Positions 27,931 to 39,214 of a stretch of 64,000 nucleotides of DNA are shown here, one piece after another. Location of the stretch: positions 2,578,501 to 2,642,500 of the forward strand of contig NZ_ARWE01000001.1 of NCBI RefSeq assembly GCF_000384395.1, in the 5' to 3' direction. Position numbers and translations under genes: made by a program. Origin of the DNA: Geopsychrobacter electrodiphilus DSM 16401. GTDB lineage: Bacteria; Desulfobacterota; Desulfuromonadia; Desulfuromonadales; Geopsychrobacteraceae. Positions within the stretch are counted from its first letter, which is position 1. Each line of letters starts with the position of its first letter. The notes beneath the pieces are model-generated. The model was not told the DNA's origin, did not search any database, and saw nothing but the letters and a program-made list of their open reading frames with translations.

Positions 27931-28329
27931 TTACCAGATTGTGCAGATTACTTCCCCACCAACCTGCTCACGGCGGGCGGCAACATCATCCAGTACCCCT
28001 TTCGAAGTCGAAAGGATAGAACAACCATGGCCATTTTTGACCCTAGGGATCTCTCCCTGACCAACATAAACACGGCAACCGGGAGTGGAGATCCTTTTGA
28101 CCTCATGGATGACATGAGTTTGATTTTCATCGTATTTGAGATAAATTCGCAGAACACCCTGCTTAGCATCAGAGATTGTTTTGTAGTTCTTAATAAATCC
28201 CTGCACCTTAAGAACTTCGCTGATAGCAACTTTCAAGTTGCTGGAGGGAAGATCAAGCTTAGCGTGCCTCGCCATCCCAGCGTTACGAATACGTGTAAGC
28301 AAATCCGCGATCGGATCGGTCATTGACAT
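27931..28329 (-). CDS. rpsH: 30S ribosomal protein S8
   Basis: 132 residues, starting [18 protein letters not shown], with the C-terminal signature [21 protein letters not shown]8 is a primary binder of 16S helix 21 and the E. coli spc-operon repressor. Two in-frame ATGs six bases apart (28329, 28323) are possible starts; the first has the better-spaced GGAG. 24 bases after rpsN. Confidence 0.98.
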   Translation of the reverse strand: MSMTDPIADLLTRIRNAGMARHAKLDLPSSNLKVAISEVLKVQGFIKNYKTISDAKQGVLRIYLKYDENQTHVIHEVKRISTPGCRVYVGQGEIPRVKNGHGCSILSTSKGVLDDVAARREQVGGEVICTIW

Positions 28330-28353
28330 GGATGGAGCTCCTTCTTAGCGCTG

Positions 28354-28539
28354 TTACCAGCTGGACTTGACCACACCTGGGAGTTTCCCCTCGTTGGCCA
28401 GTTTCCGCAGACAAATTCTGCACATGTTAAACTTACGATAGTAAGCACGCGGACGGCCGCAGAGTGGACAGCGGTTGTACTCACGAACTTTAAATTTCGC
28501 CGGCCGGTTGGCCTTTGCAATTATTGACTTCTTAGCCAC
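28354..28539 (-). CDS. rpsN: 30S ribosomal protein S14, type Z (zinc-binding)
   Basis: 61 residues, the short zinc-ribbon form. Cys24, Cys27, Cys40 and Cys43 are in the CPLCGRP...CRICL pattern. The longer zinc-free S14 of E. coli (about 100 residues) is not the form encoded here. Located between rplE and rpsH as expected. Confidence 0.98.
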   Translation of the reverse strand: MAKKSIIAKANRPAKFKVREYNRCPLCGRPRAYYRKFNMCRICLRKLANEGKLPGVVKSSW

Positions 28540-28562
28540 AACTTTCCTCCGCTAGCCTACGC

Positions 28563-29102
28563 TTATTTCCGGAACGGCATACCCATACCAGTAAGCAGGG
28601 CGCGCCCTTCCTCATCGGTCTTGGCTGTCGTTACAATTGTGATATTCAATCCAGAGACTTTTGCAATTTTTTCTAGATCAATCTCAGGAAAAATCAGCTG
28701 TTCACGAACACCAAGGGTATAATTGCCACGGCCGTCAAAAGCCTTACTAGAGACTCCCTTAAAATCACGTACTCGAGGCAAGGCAACATTGATCAAACGA
28801 TCAAGAAACTCCCATGCACGGTTGTGCCGCAGGGTAACACAGGCACCAATCGGCATATCCTCCCGAAGTTTAAACCCTGCAATAGAACGCTTAGCGCGGG
28901 TAATAATGGCCTTTTGACCAGTAATAGCGCTTAGCTCCTCAACCGCGGACTCGAGCAACTTAGGGTTTTGAATCGCCTCACCCAATCCCATATTAAGGAC
29001 AACTTTCTCAATCCTGGGAACTTCCATGACGTTCCGATACTGGAACTCTTTCATCAATGCAGGAATTTGTTCCTGCTGATACGCCTGTTTTAACCTGGCC
29101 AT
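28563..29102 (-). CDS. rplE: 50S ribosomal protein L5
   Basis: 179 residues from the ATG at 29102 (a TTG three bases upstream is less likely). Family segments include [15 protein letters not shown] and [21 protein letters not shown]5 binds 5S rRNA and the P-site tRNA elbow. 12 bases after rplX. Confidence 0.98.
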   Translation of the reverse strand: MARLKQAYQQEQIPALMKEFQYRNVMEVPRIEKVVLNMGLGEAIQNPKLLESAVEELSAITGQKAIITRAKRSIAGFKLREDMPIGACVTLRHNRAWEFLDRLINVALPRVRDFKGVSSKAFDGRGNYTLGVREQLIFPEIDLEKIAKVSGLNITIVTTAKTDEEGRALLTGMGMPFRK

Positions 29103-29114
29103 CAAACTCTCCGT

Positions 29115-29444
29115 TTATTTATCGACGATTTCGTTACATTTTTTGCAATAACGAACTCTGCTACCATCTTCAATGGCACGCATTCCAGTACGAGAAGCCT
29201 CGCTGCAAGAAGGACAGATCAACATAACATTCGATATATTGATTGCTGCTTCTTTCTCGACAATACCACCCTCAGGACGAAGTTGAGTCGGGCGGGTATG
29301 ACGCTTGATCACATTCAAGCCTTCAACGACTAGGCGACCCTTGGTGGGAAACAAAAGTAAAACTTTACCAGTCTTACTTTTTTCCTTACCAGAAATTACC
29401 TTCACCATGTCGCCTTTTTTGACATGAAATTTGAAAGTTGCCAT
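29115..29444 (-). CDS. rplX: 50S ribosomal protein L24
   Basis: 109 residues with an N-terminal KOW motif (KKGDMVKVISGKEKSKTGKV, about residues 9-28). The C-terminal half has two CxxC-like pairs (CPSC and CKKC), a possible zinc site absent from E. coli L24. L24 starts 50S assembly. 25 bases after rplN. Confidence 0.97.
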   Translation of the reverse strand: MATFKFHVKKGDMVKVISGKEKSKTGKVLLLFPTKGRLVVEGLNVIKRHTRPTQLRPEGGIVEKEAAINISNVMLICPSCSEASRTGMRAIEDGSRVRYCKKCNEIVDK

Positions 29445-29469
29445 CTATTTGTATCTCCAACGCTTTTGA

Positions 29470-29838
29470 TTAAAGTACTTCAGGGGCCAGCGAAACGATC
29501 TTCATGAATGATTTGGCACGCAATTCACGGGCCACCGGTCCAAAGATACGAGTACCAACCGGATCATTACCAGCGTTAACTACTACCGCTGAATTATTAT
29601 CAAACCGGATATAGGAACCATCGTTGCGACGAACTTCCTTGGCCGTGCGAACGATAACCGCACGCACCACATCACCTTTTTTTACCCTGGAATTCGGCAG
29701 AGCCTCTTTGACGCTGCAGATAATAACATCGCCGATGCCAGCATATTTACGCTTCGACCCACCTGGAACCTTAATACAACAGAGCTTTTTAGCCCCGGAA
29801 TTGTCGGCCACACTGAGCATGGACTGCATCTGAATCAT
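29470..29838 (-). CDS. rplN: 50S ribosomal protein L14
   Basis: 122 residues, start [20 protein letters not shown], with the signature [18 protein letters not shown]14 binds at the subunit interface and recruits RsfS. First gene of the classical spc operon but only 11 bases after rpsQ, with no visible terminator or promoter between. Confidence 0.98.
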   Translation of the reverse strand: MIQMQSMLSVADNSGAKKLCCIKVPGGSKRKYAGIGDVIICSVKEALPNSRVKKGDVVRAVIVRTAKEVRRNDGSYIRFDNNSAVVVNAGNDPVGTRIFGPVARELRAKSFMKIVSLAPEVL

Positions 29839-29849
29839 GGTTCATTCTC

Positions 29850-30116
29850 CTAAGCAATTACGGCTTTTTCAAGGACTTCCCGGACACGCCAATGCTTGTC
29901 TTTCGACAGTGGGCGAGTCTCAACGATCAGAACCTTATCCCCGATGCAGCAACTATTGGCCTCATCATGAGCCTTACAGTTAACCCTGCGCTTGATGTAT
30001 TTTTTATAAATTCTGTGTTTTACGACCTGGTCAACACGCACAACAACGGTTTTATCCATTTTGTCACTGACCACAATACCAATCCGGGTGCTCCGGGTTC
30101 CACGCTGTGTGTCCAT
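29850..30116 (-). CDS. rpsQ: 30S ribosomal protein S17
   Basis: 88 residues from the ATG at 30116, which is preceded by GAGG/AGGG; an upstream in-frame start would overlap rpmC. The OB-fold core has [19 protein letters not shown] and [14 protein letters not shown]17 is a primary 16S binder. 13 bases after rpmC. Confidence 0.97.
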   Translation of the reverse strand: MDTQRGTRSTRIGIVVSDKMDKTVVVRVDQVVKHRIYKKYIKRRVNCKAHDEANSCCIGDKVLIVETRPLSKDKHWRVREVLEKAVIA

Positions 30117-30129
30117 TGTTTCCCTCACC

Positions 30130-30321
30130 TCAGGCATCAAGTTTCTGATTCAGGACAGTCTTGACGCGGGCGACATCCTTTCGAATCTGGGACAACTTGG
30201 CCGAATTCTCAAGGTGCCCGGTATGAAGTTGAAATCGCAGATTGAACATTTCTCGTTCAAGCTCTACGGCTTTAGCATGCAGCGCCTCAACACTGAGGTC
30301 TTTGATTTCATTAGCTTTCAT
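30130..30321 (-). CDS. rpmC: 50S ribosomal protein L29
   Basis: 63 residues, two-helix protein starting [20 protein letters not shown] with the conserved [20 protein letters not shown]29 sits at the tunnel exit near the SRP docking site. It overlaps the end of rplP by 11 bases, indicating coupling. Confidence 0.97.
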   Translation of the reverse strand: MKANEIKDLSVEALHAKAVELEREMFNLRFQLHTGHLENSAKLSQIRKDVARVKTVLNQKLDA

Positions 30322-30736
30322 CAGTGCCAGCCTCTCTTTTCACAAACTTAGTTTTCATCGGCAGCTTGTGAGCGGCCAAGCGGAAAGCTTCGCGTGCGAT
30401 ATCCTCATCAACGCCTTGCATTTCATAAATGATATGCCCAGGTTTAACCACTGCAACCCATTTTTCGGGAGAGCCCTTACCTTTACCCATCCGAGTTTCA
30501 GCGGGCTTGCTGGTCAATGGTTTATGCGGAAAGGTACGAATCCAAATTTTACCGCCACGCTTGATGTAACGCGTCATGGCACGACGGGCCGCTTCAAGTT
30601 GTCGGGCTGTAAGCCAACCACAATCAAGGGCCTGCAAACCGTAATCGCCGAAGTTAACTTCGTTCCCTCGGCTGGCAGCACCCGTCATGCGACCGGTAAA
30701 TTGCTTTCTGTGTTTTACTTTCTTTGGCATTAACAT
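30311..30736 (-). CDS. rplP: 50S ribosomal protein L16
   Basis: 141 residues starting [19 protein letters not shown], with [19 protein letters not shown]16 contacts the A-site tRNA elbow. 18 bases after rpsC and overlapping rpmC by 11 bases. Confidence 0.98.
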   Translation of the reverse strand: MLMPKKVKHRKQFTGRMTGAASRGNEVNFGDYGLQALDCGWLTARQLEAARRAMTRYIKRGGKIWIRTFPHKPLTSKPAETRMGKGKGSPEKWVAVVKPGHIIYEMQGVDEDIAREAFRLAAHKLPMKTKFVKREAGTDES

Positions 30737-30754
30737 CGTGTAAAACTCCTGCTA

Positions 30755-31399
30755 TCAGCCAGCGGGCTGATCTTTGCCAAAGACTTCACCTTTAAAGATG
30801 AGGACCTTGACACCGATAATTCCATAGGTCGTCTTGGCTTCGGCAAAACCGTAGTCGATATCGGCACGCAGGGTGTGCAGAGGCACCCGCCCTTCACGGT
30901 ACCACTCGCGACGGCTCATCTCGGCACCACCGAGACGGCCAGAACATTCAATCTTGATCCCCTGAGCACCGAACTTAAGTGCCATGCTGACACTCCGCTT
31001 CATAGCACGTCGAAATGCGACTCGACGCTCCATCTGCAGTGCAACGCTTTCAGCAACCAGTTGAGCATCAATTTCAGGCTTACGAACCTCCTGAATATTA
31101 ATAAAACACTCATCGTCAGTCAGCTTAGCAAGGTCACGTTTGAGTTCTTCAACCTCAGCACCCTTCTTACCAATGATAATTCCGGGGCGTGCAGCAAAGA
31201 TGTTAACCTTAACCTTATTTGCAGCACGCTCCAGTTCAATCTTGGAGATACCCGCATGGTAAAGGCGCTTTTTAAGGAAGTTGCGTAACTTCAAATCAGC
31301 GTGTAGCTTTTCGCTGTAATCGGAATCAGCATACCACCTGGACTCCCAGGTCCGGTTAATCCCGAGACGAAATCCTATCGGATGAACTTTCTGGCCCAA
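30755..31399 (-). CDS. rpsC: 30S ribosomal protein S3
   Basis: 214 residues. The KH domain (about 40-110) has [18 protein letters not shown], and the C-terminal domain has [21 protein letters not shown]3 lies at the mRNA entry channel with S4 and S5. 20 bases after rplV. Confidence 0.98.
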   Translation of the reverse strand: MGQKVHPIGFRLGINRTWESRWYADSDYSEKLHADLKLRNFLKKRLYHAGISKIELERAANKVKVNIFAARPGIIIGKKGAEVEELKRDLAKLTDDECFINIQEVRKPEIDAQLVAESVALQMERRVAFRRAMKRSVSMALKFGAQGIKIECSGRLGGAEMSRREWYREGRVPLHTLRADIDYGFAEAKTTYGIIGVKVLIFKGEVFGKDQPAG

Positions 31400-31419
31400 C
31401 GGGTCACCTCCTTGGCGTC

Positions 31420-31752
31420 TTACTTAACGGCCAGAACCACAGTAATGTGGCTGGTCGGCTTGCGAATTTTGCTGGCGCGCCCCTGAGCACGAGGAATGAA
31501 ACGCTTCAAGACAGGGCCCTGATCGACACTTGCAGTCTTAATGAACAACTGGTCGACATCTGATACACCCTTCTGCTCAGCGTTTGCAACAGCAGACTTC
31601 AGTAATTTAGAAAGTATTGGCGCAGTCTTCTGTGGAGAGAACTGGAGAGTATTGAACGCCTCCTGAATCCCCTTACCTCGGACCAAATCGACAACAAGTC
31701 TCGCCTTTCTTGGAGAAAGGCGAACATTTCTCAGCTTAGCTACAGATTCCAT
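31420..31752 (-). CDS. rplV: 50S ribosomal protein L22
   Basis: 110 residues with the beta-hairpin tip [19 protein letters not shown] that reaches into the exit tunnel near the macrolide site; no insertion or deletion is apparent there. 27 bases after rpsS. Confidence 0.98.
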   Translation of the reverse strand: MESVAKLRNVRLSPRKARLVVDLVRGKGIQEAFNTLQFSPQKTAPILSKLLKSAVANAEQKGVSDVDQLFIKTASVDQGPVLKRFIPRAQGRASKIRKPTSHITVVLAVK

Positions 31753-31779
31753 GTGGAACTCCTGTTACGCGGCCGGTCC

Positions 31780-32061
31780 TTACTTACGGACCTTGCCTTT
31801 CTTATCGGCACCGTGGCCGTAGTAGGTCCGTGTTGGGGAAAACTCGCCCAATTTGTGCCCGACCATATTTTCGGAAACAAACACAGGAATGAATTTCTTG
31901 CCGTTATGCACGGCAAATGTTGACCCAACAAATTCTGGGATAATAGTCGAACGGCGTGACCAGGTCTTAACAACCTTACTGCGATTCGGCTCACCCTCGA
32001 GATCGACCTTGCGCAGCAGACATTCGTCCACAAAAGGTCCCTTCTTAATTGATCTAGCCAC
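31780..32061 (-). CDS. rpsS: 30S ribosomal protein S19
   Basis: 93 residues, start [20 protein letters not shown], with [20 protein letters not shown] at the C-terminus. Head protein pairing with S13. 31 bases after rplB. Confidence 0.98.
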   Translation of the reverse strand: MARSIKKGPFVDECLLRKVDLEGEPNRSKVVKTWSRRSTIIPEFVGSTFAVHNGKKFIPVFVSENMVGHKLGEFSPTRTYYGHGADKKGKVRK

Positions 32062-32092
32062 GATCCTCTCCTACTGCATCTATCTTAATTAA

Positions 32093-32920
32093 TTACTTCT
32101 TATTACGGCGACGAACGATAAATTTATCTGTGCGTTTGTTGGACCGAGTCTTGTAACCCTTGGTCGGGACACCCCAGGGAGTCACAGGATGTCGTCCGCC
32201 TGAGCTCTTACCCTCGCCACCACCATGCGGGTGATCAACCGGGTTCATGGCAACGCCACGAGACTGAGGGCGCCTACCGAGCCACCGCGCACGCCCGGCC
32301 TTACCCAGTTTGATATTCTCAAAATCAAGGTTGCCGACCTGGCCTATAGATGCAAGACACTCCTGAAGTATCAACCGAACCTCGCCAGAGGGAAGACGCA
32401 GTTGAGCGTAGCGGCCTTCCTTGGCCGCAATAGCAGCATACGTGCCCGCACTACGAGCAAGCTGGCCTCCGCCACCAATCTTCATCTCGACATTATGAAC
32501 CCAGGTGCCGAGAGGAATTGAACGAATACTCATTGCGTTCCCAGGTTTGATGTCGGCTGATTCACTTGCAACAACCTGGTCACCGACATTCAGACCATTC
32601 GGCGCAAGAATATAACGCTTCTCACCATCCACATAGTGCAGCAACGCTATACGTGCCGATCGGTTCGGATCATATTCGATTGTCGCCACTCGCGCAGGGA
32701 CGTCTTTCTTGTCTCGACGGAAATCAACGACCCGATACTTGCGCTTATGGCCACCGCCAGTATGTCGCTTGGTAATCCGACCATTATTATTACGTCCACC
32801 CGATTTTGTCAATGGTGCCAGAAGTGATTTTTCTGGTGTCGAGGTCGTTACTTCCGCGAAGGTCGAAGAAGCCATATGCCGCCGACCCGCTGAGGTCGGA
32901 TTAAATTTCTTTATACCCAT
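32093..32920 (-). CDS. rplB: 50S ribosomal protein L2
   Basis: 275 residues. The RNA-binding OB and SH3-like domains are followed by the conserved [17 protein letters not shown] loop containing the histidine implicated in peptidyl-transfer-centre function. The N-terminal [11 protein letters not shown] is typical. 33 bases after rplW. Confidence 0.98.
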   Translation of the reverse strand: MGIKKFNPTSAGRRHMASSTFAEVTTSTPEKSLLAPLTKSGGRNNNGRITKRHTGGGHKRKYRVVDFRRDKKDVPARVATIEYDPNRSARIALLHYVDGEKRYILAPNGLNVGDQVVASESADIKPGNAMSIRSIPLGTWVHNVEMKIGGGGQLARSAGTYAAIAAKEGRYAQLRLPSGEVRLILQECLASIGQVGNLDFENIKLGKAGRARWLGRRPQSRGVAMNPVDHPHGGGEGKSSGGRHPVTPWGVPTKGYKTRSNKRTDKFIVRRRNKK

Positions 32921-32953
32921 CGTCTTTACTCCGTTACGGCTATGCGCGTGGCA

Positions 32954-33241
32954 TTATACGCCATAAAAATCGATATTGCTTCCCTCAGCGAGGGTCACAT
33001 AGGCTTTTTTCCAATTATTGCGCTGGCCGTAATTGACACCTACTCGCTTAACTTTGCCACGGCACAAAATAGTTTTAACAGATTTGACCTTGACATCGAA
33101 TGCCTGTTCTACAGCGGCCTTTATCTCGATTTTATTCGCTTCACGCCCAACCTCAAATGCGACAACATTTGCCTCTTCCTTAAGAAGATTAGCCTTCTCA
33201 GAGATCAGCGGCTTACGGATAATCTGGTGCAAGGGTTTCAT
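32954..33241 (-). CDS. rplW: 50S ribosomal protein L23
   Basis: 95 residues starting [21 protein letters not shown]23 is the docking site for trigger factor and SRP at the tunnel exit. Its ATG overlaps the rplD stop by four bases. Confidence 0.98.
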   Translation of the reverse strand: MKPLHQIIRKPLISEKANLLKEEANVVAFEVGREANKIEIKAAVEQAFDVKVKSVKTILCRGKVKRVGVNYGQRNNWKKAYVTLAEGSNIDFYGV

Positions 33242-33861
33242 TTTTCCAACGCTCCTTCGATCTGGCTCACGGCGGCACTTGTGAGTACTAGATTAGGGTA
33301 CCTAAGGACGTCGTACACATTAACTCCGTCAGCACGCAAAACCTTTACATTCTTGAGATTGCGCGCTGAGAGCTCGACCTTCGGGTCTGCCTGATCAATG
33401 ACAATCAGAGTTCCGACAAGTTCAAAACGTTTGAGCATATCAGCAACTGCCTTGGTATTAATTACCGAAAGTTCGATAGCATCGAGCACGGTCAACTTTT
33501 CAGCCTGATATCGGGCAGAGAGCGCGCTGCACAAAGCAGACTTCTTAACCTTACGGTTCAGTTTGAATTCATATGACCGCGGCTGAGGGCCAAAAGCAAC
33601 GCCACCACCGACAAAATGAGGTGCGCGGATAGTGCCCTGACGAGCATTGCCGGTCCCTTTTTGCTTAAACGGTTTCTTGCCGCCTCCGGCAACCTTACCG
33701 CGAGACTTCACCGCCGCGGTACCTTGACGACGAGCAGCTAGCTGATAACGCACCATGTCGTGCAGCAAATATTTTTTGACTTCGGTATTAAATACCTCGT
33801 CCGCCAACTCACGCTCGCCAACCTGCTTCCTATCAAGATCGTATACTGTTACTGTTGCCAT
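33238..33861 (-). CDS. rplD: 50S ribosomal protein L4
   Basis: 207 residues. The extended tunnel loop (about 40-100) includes [20 protein letters not shown]. In E. coli, L4 also represses the S10 operon; the E. coli leader is not expected here because tuf1 lies directly upstream of rpsJ. 29 bases after rplC. Confidence 0.98.
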   Translation of the reverse strand: MATVTVYDLDRKQVGERELADEVFNTEVKKYLLHDMVRYQLAARRQGTAAVKSRGKVAGGGKKPFKQKGTGNARQGTIRAPHFVGGGVAFGPQPRSYEFKLNRKVKKSALCSALSARYQAEKLTVLDAIELSVINTKAVADMLKRFELVGTLIVIDQADPKVELSARNLKNVKVLRADGVNVYDVLRYPNLVLTSAAVSQIEGALEK

Positions 33862-33890
33862 TTACCTATCTCCTGTCGCCCGGGAGCCTT

Positions 33891-34517
33891 TTAGGCTTTA
33901 ATTCCCTTGCGAATCGACACAATTCCATTTTTGGGGCCAGGTACCGCACCCTGAACCAGAATCAAATTTTGCTCAGGACGCACATCCACAACAACCAGAT
34001 TATGGGTTGTAACTTGTTCGTTACCCATTTGCCCAGGCATTTTCTTGCCTTTAAAAACATGAGAAGGCCACGCAGACATACCAATCGATCCTGGTGCACG
34101 ATGGAAGGTAGAGCCGTGAGTACTTCTTCCCCCGGAAAATTTCCAACGTTTGATTACACCCTGGAACCCCTTACCCTTACTGGTTCCAGTCACATCAATA
34201 CGGTCACCGATTGTAAAGATGGAGCAGGTTATTTGATCGCCTACGCTGCAATCACCCCCAGCTATCGGAAACTCGCGAACATGAGAGAATGCTCCCATCC
34301 CCGCCTTCTTAAAGTGCCCCATCTCCGGCTTATTCACACGCTCTGCGCGTTTCGAAAGAAAACCAACCTGAGCAGCAGTGTATCCATCAGTCTCAGCGGT
34401 CTTCTTCTGCAATACAACACAGGGTCCCGCTTCAATCGCGGTTACAGCGATGCGTTGGCCATCTGCGGCATAGACCTGTGTCATGCCAATCTTTTTCCCT
34501 AAAATTCCGTTGATCAT
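33891..34517 (-). CDS. rplC: 50S ribosomal protein L3
   Basis: 208 residues, start [20 protein letters not shown], with the long loop [20 protein letters not shown] reaching towards the peptidyl transferase centre. 37 bases after rpsJ. Confidence 0.98.
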   Translation of the reverse strand: MINGILGKKIGMTQVYAADGQRIAVTAIEAGPCVVLQKKTAETDGYTAAQVGFLSKRAERVNKPEMGHFKKAGMGAFSHVREFPIAGGDCSVGDQITCSIFTIGDRIDVTGTSKGKGFQGVIKRWKFSGGRSTHGSTFHRAPGSIGMSAWPSHVFKGKKMPGQMGNEQVTTHNLVVVDVRPEQNLILVQGAVPGPKNGIVSIRKGIKA

Positions 34518-34554
34518 CTGTAATGCCCTTAACTGAAACTAAAATGACTCAAAT

Positions 34555-34863
34555 TTAGAGCTTGATCTCGACATCAACCCCGGCAGAAAGGTCGAGCTTC
34601 ATCAGGGCATCGACAGTCTGCTGAGTCGGCTCCATGATATCAAGCAGACGTTTGTGGGTCCGGATCTCAAACTGCTCACGACTCTTCTTGTCAACATGAG
34701 GTCCCCGAAGAACACAATACTTATTGATTACTGTTGGCAAAGGGATGGGACCAACAAGGCGTGATCCTGTACGCTTGGTTGTATCAACGATTTCAGCCAC
34801 AGCTTGATCAAGAAGGTTGTGATCGTATGCTTTTAAGCGAATTCTGATTTTTTGGGTAGACAT
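34555..34863 (-). CDS. rpsJ: 30S ribosomal protein S10 (NusE)
   Basis: 102 residues, start [21 protein letters not shown]10 is a head protein and, as NusE, joins NusB and NusG in antitermination and transcription-translation coupling; nusG is at 50156. It starts only nine bases after the tuf1 stop, so the str and S10 gene sets are continuous. Confidence 0.98.
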   Translation of the reverse strand: MSTQKIRIRLKAYDHNLLDQAVAEIVDTTKRTGSRLVGPIPLPTVINKYCVLRGPHVDKKSREQFEIRTHKRLLDIMEPTQQTVDALMKLDLSAGVDVEIKL

Positions 34864-34872
34864 AATCTCTTC

Positions 34873-36066
34873 CTACTCGATGACTTCGCTGACAACACCA
34901 GCACCAACGGTACGGCCACCTTCGCGGATTGCGAAACGCAGCTCTTTATCCATGGCGATCGGGGTGATCAGGTCTACAACAACGGCGATATTGTCGCCTG
35001 GCATTACCATCTCGGTGCCTTCGGGAAGGGTCACAACCCCGGTCACGTCGGTGGTACGGAAATAAAACTGAGGACGGTATCCCTTGAAGAACGGGGTATG
35101 ACGACCACCCTCTTCCTTGGTCAGGATGTAGCACTCCGCCTTGAATTTGGTGTGCGGGGTAATGCTGCCGGGCTTGGCCAGAACCTGGCCGCGCTCGATA
35201 TCTTCACGCTTGACGCCGCGCAGAAGAATACCGCAGTTGTCTCCAGCCTGACCCTGATCAAGCAGCTTACGGAACATCTCGATTCCGGTAACGACTGTCT
35301 TCTGGGTGTCCTTCATGCCGACGATCGAAATCTCATCCTGCACTTTGACAATACCGCGCTCGACACGACCGGTTGCAACTGTACCACGACCGGAGATCGA
35401 GAAGACGTCTTCGACCGGCATCAGGAAGGGCTTGTCGATGGCGCGCTCAGGTTCAGCGATATACGCATCGACGGCTGCCATCAGTTCAAGAACCTTGTCT
35501 CTGCCGATTTCATCATCGCGACCTTCAAGGGCAGCCAAAGCCGAACCTGCAATGATCGGGATATCGTCGCCCGGGAAATCGTAACTGGAGAGCAGCTCGC
35601 GAATCTCCATGTCGACCAGCTCAAGCAGCTCCTCATCGTCAACCATGTCGGCCTTGTTGAGGAATACCACCATAGCAGGGACACCAACCTGACGGGCAAG
35701 CAGAATATGCTCACGTGTCTGGGGCATCGGACCGTCGGCGGCCGAAACAACGAGAATGGCGCCGTCCATCTGTGCCGCACCAGTGATCATATTCTTGACA
35801 TAATCGGCGTGGCCGGGGCAGTCAACATGAGCATAGTGGCGATTTTCGGTTTCATACTCGACGTGAGCGGTGGCGATAGTAATGCCGCGCTCGCGCTCTT
35901 CAGGCGCATTATCAATCTGGTCAAAGGCCTTGAATGTGCCTTCACCCGACTTCTCGCACAGAACTTTAGTAATAGCGGCGGTCAGAGTTGTCTTACCGTG
36001 GTCAACGTGACCGATGGTCCCGATATTGACGTGCGGTTTGACCCTCTCGTATTTTGCTTTAGCCAT
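34873..36066 (-). CDS. tuf: Elongation factor Tu (copy in the str operon)
   Basis: 397 residues. G1 is GHVDHGKT (19-26), then [12 protein letters not shown] and NKADM; domains 2 and 3 follow. It carries aminoacyl-tRNA to the A site. The coding sequence appears identical at nucleotide level to the second copy at 51265-52458. The stop codons differ (TAG here, TAA there), as do the upstream bases beyond ATGATA on the plus strand, so identity ends at the gene borders. The upstream ribosome site is GGGAGA. 26 bases after fusA. Confidence 0.98.
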   Translation of the reverse strand: MAKAKYERVKPHVNIGTIGHVDHGKTTLTAAITKVLCEKSGEGTFKAFDQIDNAPEERERGITIATAHVEYETENRHYAHVDCPGHADYVKNMITGAAQMDGAILVVSAADGPMPQTREHILLARQVGVPAMVVFLNKADMVDDEELLELVDMEIRELLSSYDFPGDDIPIIAGSALAALEGRDDEIGRDKVLELMAAVDAYIAEPERAIDKPFLMPVEDVFSISGRGTVATGRVERGIVKVQDEISIVGMKDTQKTVVTGIEMFRKLLDQGQAGDNCGILLRGVKREDIERGQVLAKPGSITPHTKFKAECYILTKEEGGRHTPFFKGYRPQFYFRTTDVTGVVTLPEGTEMVMPGDNIAVVVDLITPIAMDKELRFAIREGGRTVGAGVVSEVIE

Positions 36067-36092
36067 GATAAATCTCCCTTGTCGTCAGTACC

Positions 36093-38174
36093 TTATTGGC
36101 CTTTGACCTTGGCTATAATTTCTTCACTGATTGCCTTTGGAACTTGGTCGTAATGATCAAAGGTCATCGTATAGGTCGCACGCCCCTGAGTGGCGCTGCG
36201 CAAGTCTGTTGAATACCCAAACATGCTCGAAAGCGGAACCTCAGAATCGACAATCTGGGCACCCCCACGGGACTGCATACCCATAATACGACCACGACGG
36301 CTATTCAAGTCGCCGATAACATCGCCCATATATTCCTCGGGGACGACAACCTCAACTGACATAATCGGCTCAAGCAGTATCGGAGATGCCTTGGCCGCAC
36401 CGGCCTTGAAACCCATGGAGCCGGCGATCTTAAATGCCATCTCATTTGAGTCAACATCATGATAGGAACCGTCAAAAACGGTTACCTTGATATCGACAAT
36501 CGGGAATCCCGCAAGGACTCCATTCTCAGAAGCTTCCTGAGCACCCTTCCCGACGGCAGGAATATATTCACGTGGGATAACACCACCCTTAACCGCATCG
36601 ACAAAAGTAAACCCTTCACCTGGCTCACCTGGCTCAAGACGCAACCAACAGTCGCCATACTGGCCGCGACCACCGGACTGACGAACAAACTTGCCCTGAA
36701 CTTCTACCGTCTTTGTGATTGATTCACGATAGGCAACCTGCGGAGCGCCAATATTGCACTCAACCTTAAATTCGCGCTTCATTCGATCAACAATAACTTC
36801 AAGATGGAGCTCGCCCATCCCTGAGAGGATTGTCTGCCCGGTCTCTTCGTCAGTCCGAACACGCAACGAGGGATCCTCAGACAGAAGCTTACCGAGAGCA
36901 ACTCCCATTCTTTCCTGATCAGTCTTGGTTTTGGGCTCAACGGAGAGGTGAATAACCGGCTCCGGAAAATCCATCGACTCAAGCAGCGAAGGCTTACTCG
37001 GGTCGCAGAGGGTATCACCTGTCGTTGTATATTTCAAGCCTACAGCTGCAGCAATATCACCAGCATAGACCTGCTTAATCTCTTCACGTTTATTTGCATG
37101 CATTTTCAGCAACCGACCGAAACGCTCTTTCTTGCCCTTTGTCGAATTGAGAACAGTAGAGCCTGATTCAGCAACACCAGAATAAACCCTAAAGAAAGTT
37201 AACTGGCCAACAAAGGGGTCGGTCATGACCTTAAATGCAAGCGAAGAAAATGGAGAATCATCACTGGCGGGACGCTCTAGAGGCTCACCATTATCAGGAT
37301 TCAAGCCCTGAATTGGCGGGACATCAAGAGGAGAAGGCATATAATCAACAACTGCATCTAACAGTGTCTGAACGCCCTTATTTTTAAAGGCACTTCCACA
37401 AAGTACAGGATTGATATGCAGCCCCATGGTTGCTTTACGGATTCCGAATTTTATCTCCGCGACTGTGAGCTCTTCACCACCCAGGTATTTCTCCATTAAA
37501 TCATCATCATGCGAGCAGACTTCTTCAAGCATGGCCTCGCGAGCCATGTCAGCTTCGTCCAACAGGTCCGCCGGGATATCTGCCACATCGTACTCAGCGC
37601 CCATAGCTTCATCGTGCCATAAGAGAGCCTTCATCTGAACCAGGTCAATACAACCCTTAAAGTTTTCCTCAGAGCCTATTGGAAGCTGAATCGGAACGGG
37701 ATTGGCGCCAAGACGATCGCGCATCATCTCAACACCATTTTGAAAGTTAGCGCCGATACGGTCCATCTTATTAACAAAGGCTATCCGCGGGACATGATAT
37801 TTATCAGCCTGACGCCAAACCGTTTCAGACTGAGGCTCAACACCTCCCACCGAGCAGAAAACCGCCACAGCACCGTCGAGTACCTTTAGAGAACGCTCTA
37901 CCTCAATAGTAAAGTCAACATGACCAGGCGTATCAATAATATTGATCCGATGGTCCGACCACATACAAGTTGTAGCAGCAGAGGTAATCGTGATACCTCG
38001 CTCCTGCTCTTGCTCCATCCAGTCCATCGTTGCCGCACCGTCGTGGACTTCACCGATCTTGTGAGAGACTCCAGTGTAAAAGAGAATCCGTTCAGTTGTG
38101 GTGGTCTTGCCAGCGTCGATATGCGCCATAATCCCGATATTACGGGTTTTTTTCAAACTTACTTGACGTGCCAC
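36093..38174 (-). CDS. fusA: Elongation factor G
   Basis: 693 residues. G1 [14 protein letters not shown] near residue 17, [16 protein letters not shown] and NKMDR motifs, then domains II-V including [16 protein letters not shown]. It translocates tRNAs and mRNA and, with RRF, recycles ribosomes. It lies in the str operon between rpsG (30 bases) and tuf1 (26 bases); this is the canonical fusA by position. Confidence 0.98.
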   Translation of the reverse strand: MARQVSLKKTRNIGIMAHIDAGKTTTTERILFYTGVSHKIGEVHDGAATMDWMEQEQERGITITSAATTCMWSDHRINIIDTPGHVDFTIEVERSLKVLDGAVAVFCSVGGVEPQSETVWRQADKYHVPRIAFVNKMDRIGANFQNGVEMMRDRLGANPVPIQLPIGSEENFKGCIDLVQMKALLWHDEAMGAEYDVADIPADLLDEADMAREAMLEEVCSHDDDLMEKYLGGEELTVAEIKFGIRKATMGLHINPVLCGSAFKNKGVQTLLDAVVDYMPSPLDVPPIQGLNPDNGEPLERPASDDSPFSSLAFKVMTDPFVGQLTFFRVYSGVAESGSTVLNSTKGKKERFGRLLKMHANKREEIKQVYAGDIAAAVGLKYTTTGDTLCDPSKPSLLESMDFPEPVIHLSVEPKTKTDQERMGVALGKLLSEDPSLRVRTDEETGQTILSGMGELHLEVIVDRMKREFKVECNIGAPQVAYRESITKTVEVQGKFVRQSGGRGQYGDCWLRLEPGEPGEGFTFVDAVKGGVIPREYIPAVGKGAQEASENGVLAGFPIVDIKVTVFDGSYHDVDSNEMAFKIAGSMGFKAGAAKASPILLEPIMSVEVVVPEEYMGDVIGDLNSRRGRIMGMQSRGGAQIVDSEVPLSSMFGYSTDLRSATQGRATYTMTFDHYDQVPKAISEEIIAKVKGQ

Positions 38175-38204
38175 TTCGTTTCTCCCGATACGCAGTCGAT
38201 CAGA

Positions 38205-38675
38205 TTACCAGCGATAATGAGCGAACGCCTTGTTGGCCTCAGCCATACGGTGCGTATCTTCTCTTTTTCTCATGGCTGAGCCACGACCAGCAGCAGCGTC
38301 CATGAACTCACCCGCCAGCCGTTCGCGCATAGTCTTTTCATTGCGCTGACGAGCATAGGTAATCAACCAACGTATTGCCATAGCAGTCCGTCGTGAGGGA
38401 GCAACTTCAACCGGAACCTGGTAAGTTGAGCCACCGACACGTCGAGACTTAACTTCAACCAGAGGACGCAGATTGTCCATGGCCGTTTTAAACGTCTCAA
38501 GGGGGTTCGCCCCCGACCGTTCAGCGACCAGATCAAATGCACCATAAACAATCTGCTCAGCAGTACTTTTTTTACCACCGGACATGACGCCATTAATAAA
38601 CTTGGCGACCAACAGATCCTCAAATTTTGGATCGGGCAGAATAACGCGTTTTGGAACTTCTCTTCTTCTAGGCAT
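38205..38675 (-). CDS. rpsG: 30S ribosomal protein S7
   Basis: 156 residues, start [20 protein letters not shown], with [14 protein letters not shown] and the C-terminal [10 protein letters not shown]7 nucleates the 30S head and is the str-operon repressor in E. coli. 18 bases after rpsL. Confidence 0.98.
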   Translation of the reverse strand: MPRRREVPKRVILPDPKFEDLLVAKFINGVMSGGKKSTAEQIVYGAFDLVAERSGANPLETFKTAMDNLRPLVEVKSRRVGGSTYQVPVEVAPSRRTAMAIRWLITYARQRNEKTMRERLAGEFMDAAAGRGSAMRKREDTHRMAEANKAFAHYRW

Positions 38676-38693
38676 AACGTCCTCTTCCTATGC

Positions 38694-39065
38694 TTACTTC
38701 GGCCGCTTGGCGCCGTACTTCGAACGCGCTTGCATGCGATTTTTCACGCCAGCAAGGTCGAGCGTACCGCGTACAATATGATAACGAACACCCGGGAGGT
38801 CTTTGACCCGACCGCCACGAATCAGGACCACAGAGTGCTCCTGAAGATTATGGCCTACACCAGGAATATAGGAAGTCACAACATAGCCATTAGTCAAACG
38901 AACCCGGGCAACCTTGCGCAAGGCCGAGTTCGGCTTCTTTGGGGTTGTGGTGTAAACGCGGGTACAGACACCACGACGTTGCGGACAGGATTTCAATGCT
39001 GGCGCTGTCGACTTCGTGACTTTTTTCTGCCGACCCTTGCGAACCAGCTGGTTTATTGTTGGCAT
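38694..39065 (-). CDS. rpsL: 30S ribosomal protein S12
   Basis: 123 residues. The decoding-site loops are [13 protein letters not shown] and [13 protein letters not shown], with the usual lysines at the positions linked to streptomycin sensitivity. First protein of the str gene set, preceded by its own good sigma70-like promoter in the 149-base gap after rpoC. Confidence 0.98.
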   Translation of the reverse strand: MPTINQLVRKGRQKKVTKSTAPALKSCPQRRGVCTRVYTTTPKKPNSALRKVARVRLTNGYVVTSYIPGVGHNLQEHSVVLIRGGRVKDLPGVRYHIVRGTLDLAGVKNRMQARSKYGAKRPK

Positions 39066-39136
39066 CTGATAACTCCCAGATATCTAAAGTTTTTAGGTCT
39101 ACACAGACCAGTATTATTAAGGGGAAAAACCCGCGG

Positions 39137-39165
39137 ATCTTATCAACCCGCCTCGGCTTTGTCAA
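39137..39165 (-). promoter_or_regulatory. Sigma70-type promoter of the str genes (rpsL)
   Basis: On the minus strand a perfect TTGACA (39160-39165) is 17 bases before TAAGAT (39137-39142), about 70 bases upstream of rpsL. The promoter is bracketed by a perfect nine-base inverted repeat, GGGGAAAAA (39121-39129) and TTTTTCCCC (39171-39179). Confidence 0.65.
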
Positions 39166-39214
39166 GCTGATTTTTCCCCAGGCGTCTTTCTATTTCAATC
39201 TCACTGCAACTAAA

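Noticed and set aside
34852-36153. 433-codon plus-strand ORF opposite tuf1 (and a similar 337-codon ORF at 51490-52503 opposite tuf2)
   Set aside because: They lie exactly antisense to highly expressed tuf genes with strong codon bias, which removes stops on the opposite strand; the translations resemble no protein family and the two are the same only because the tuf genes are.
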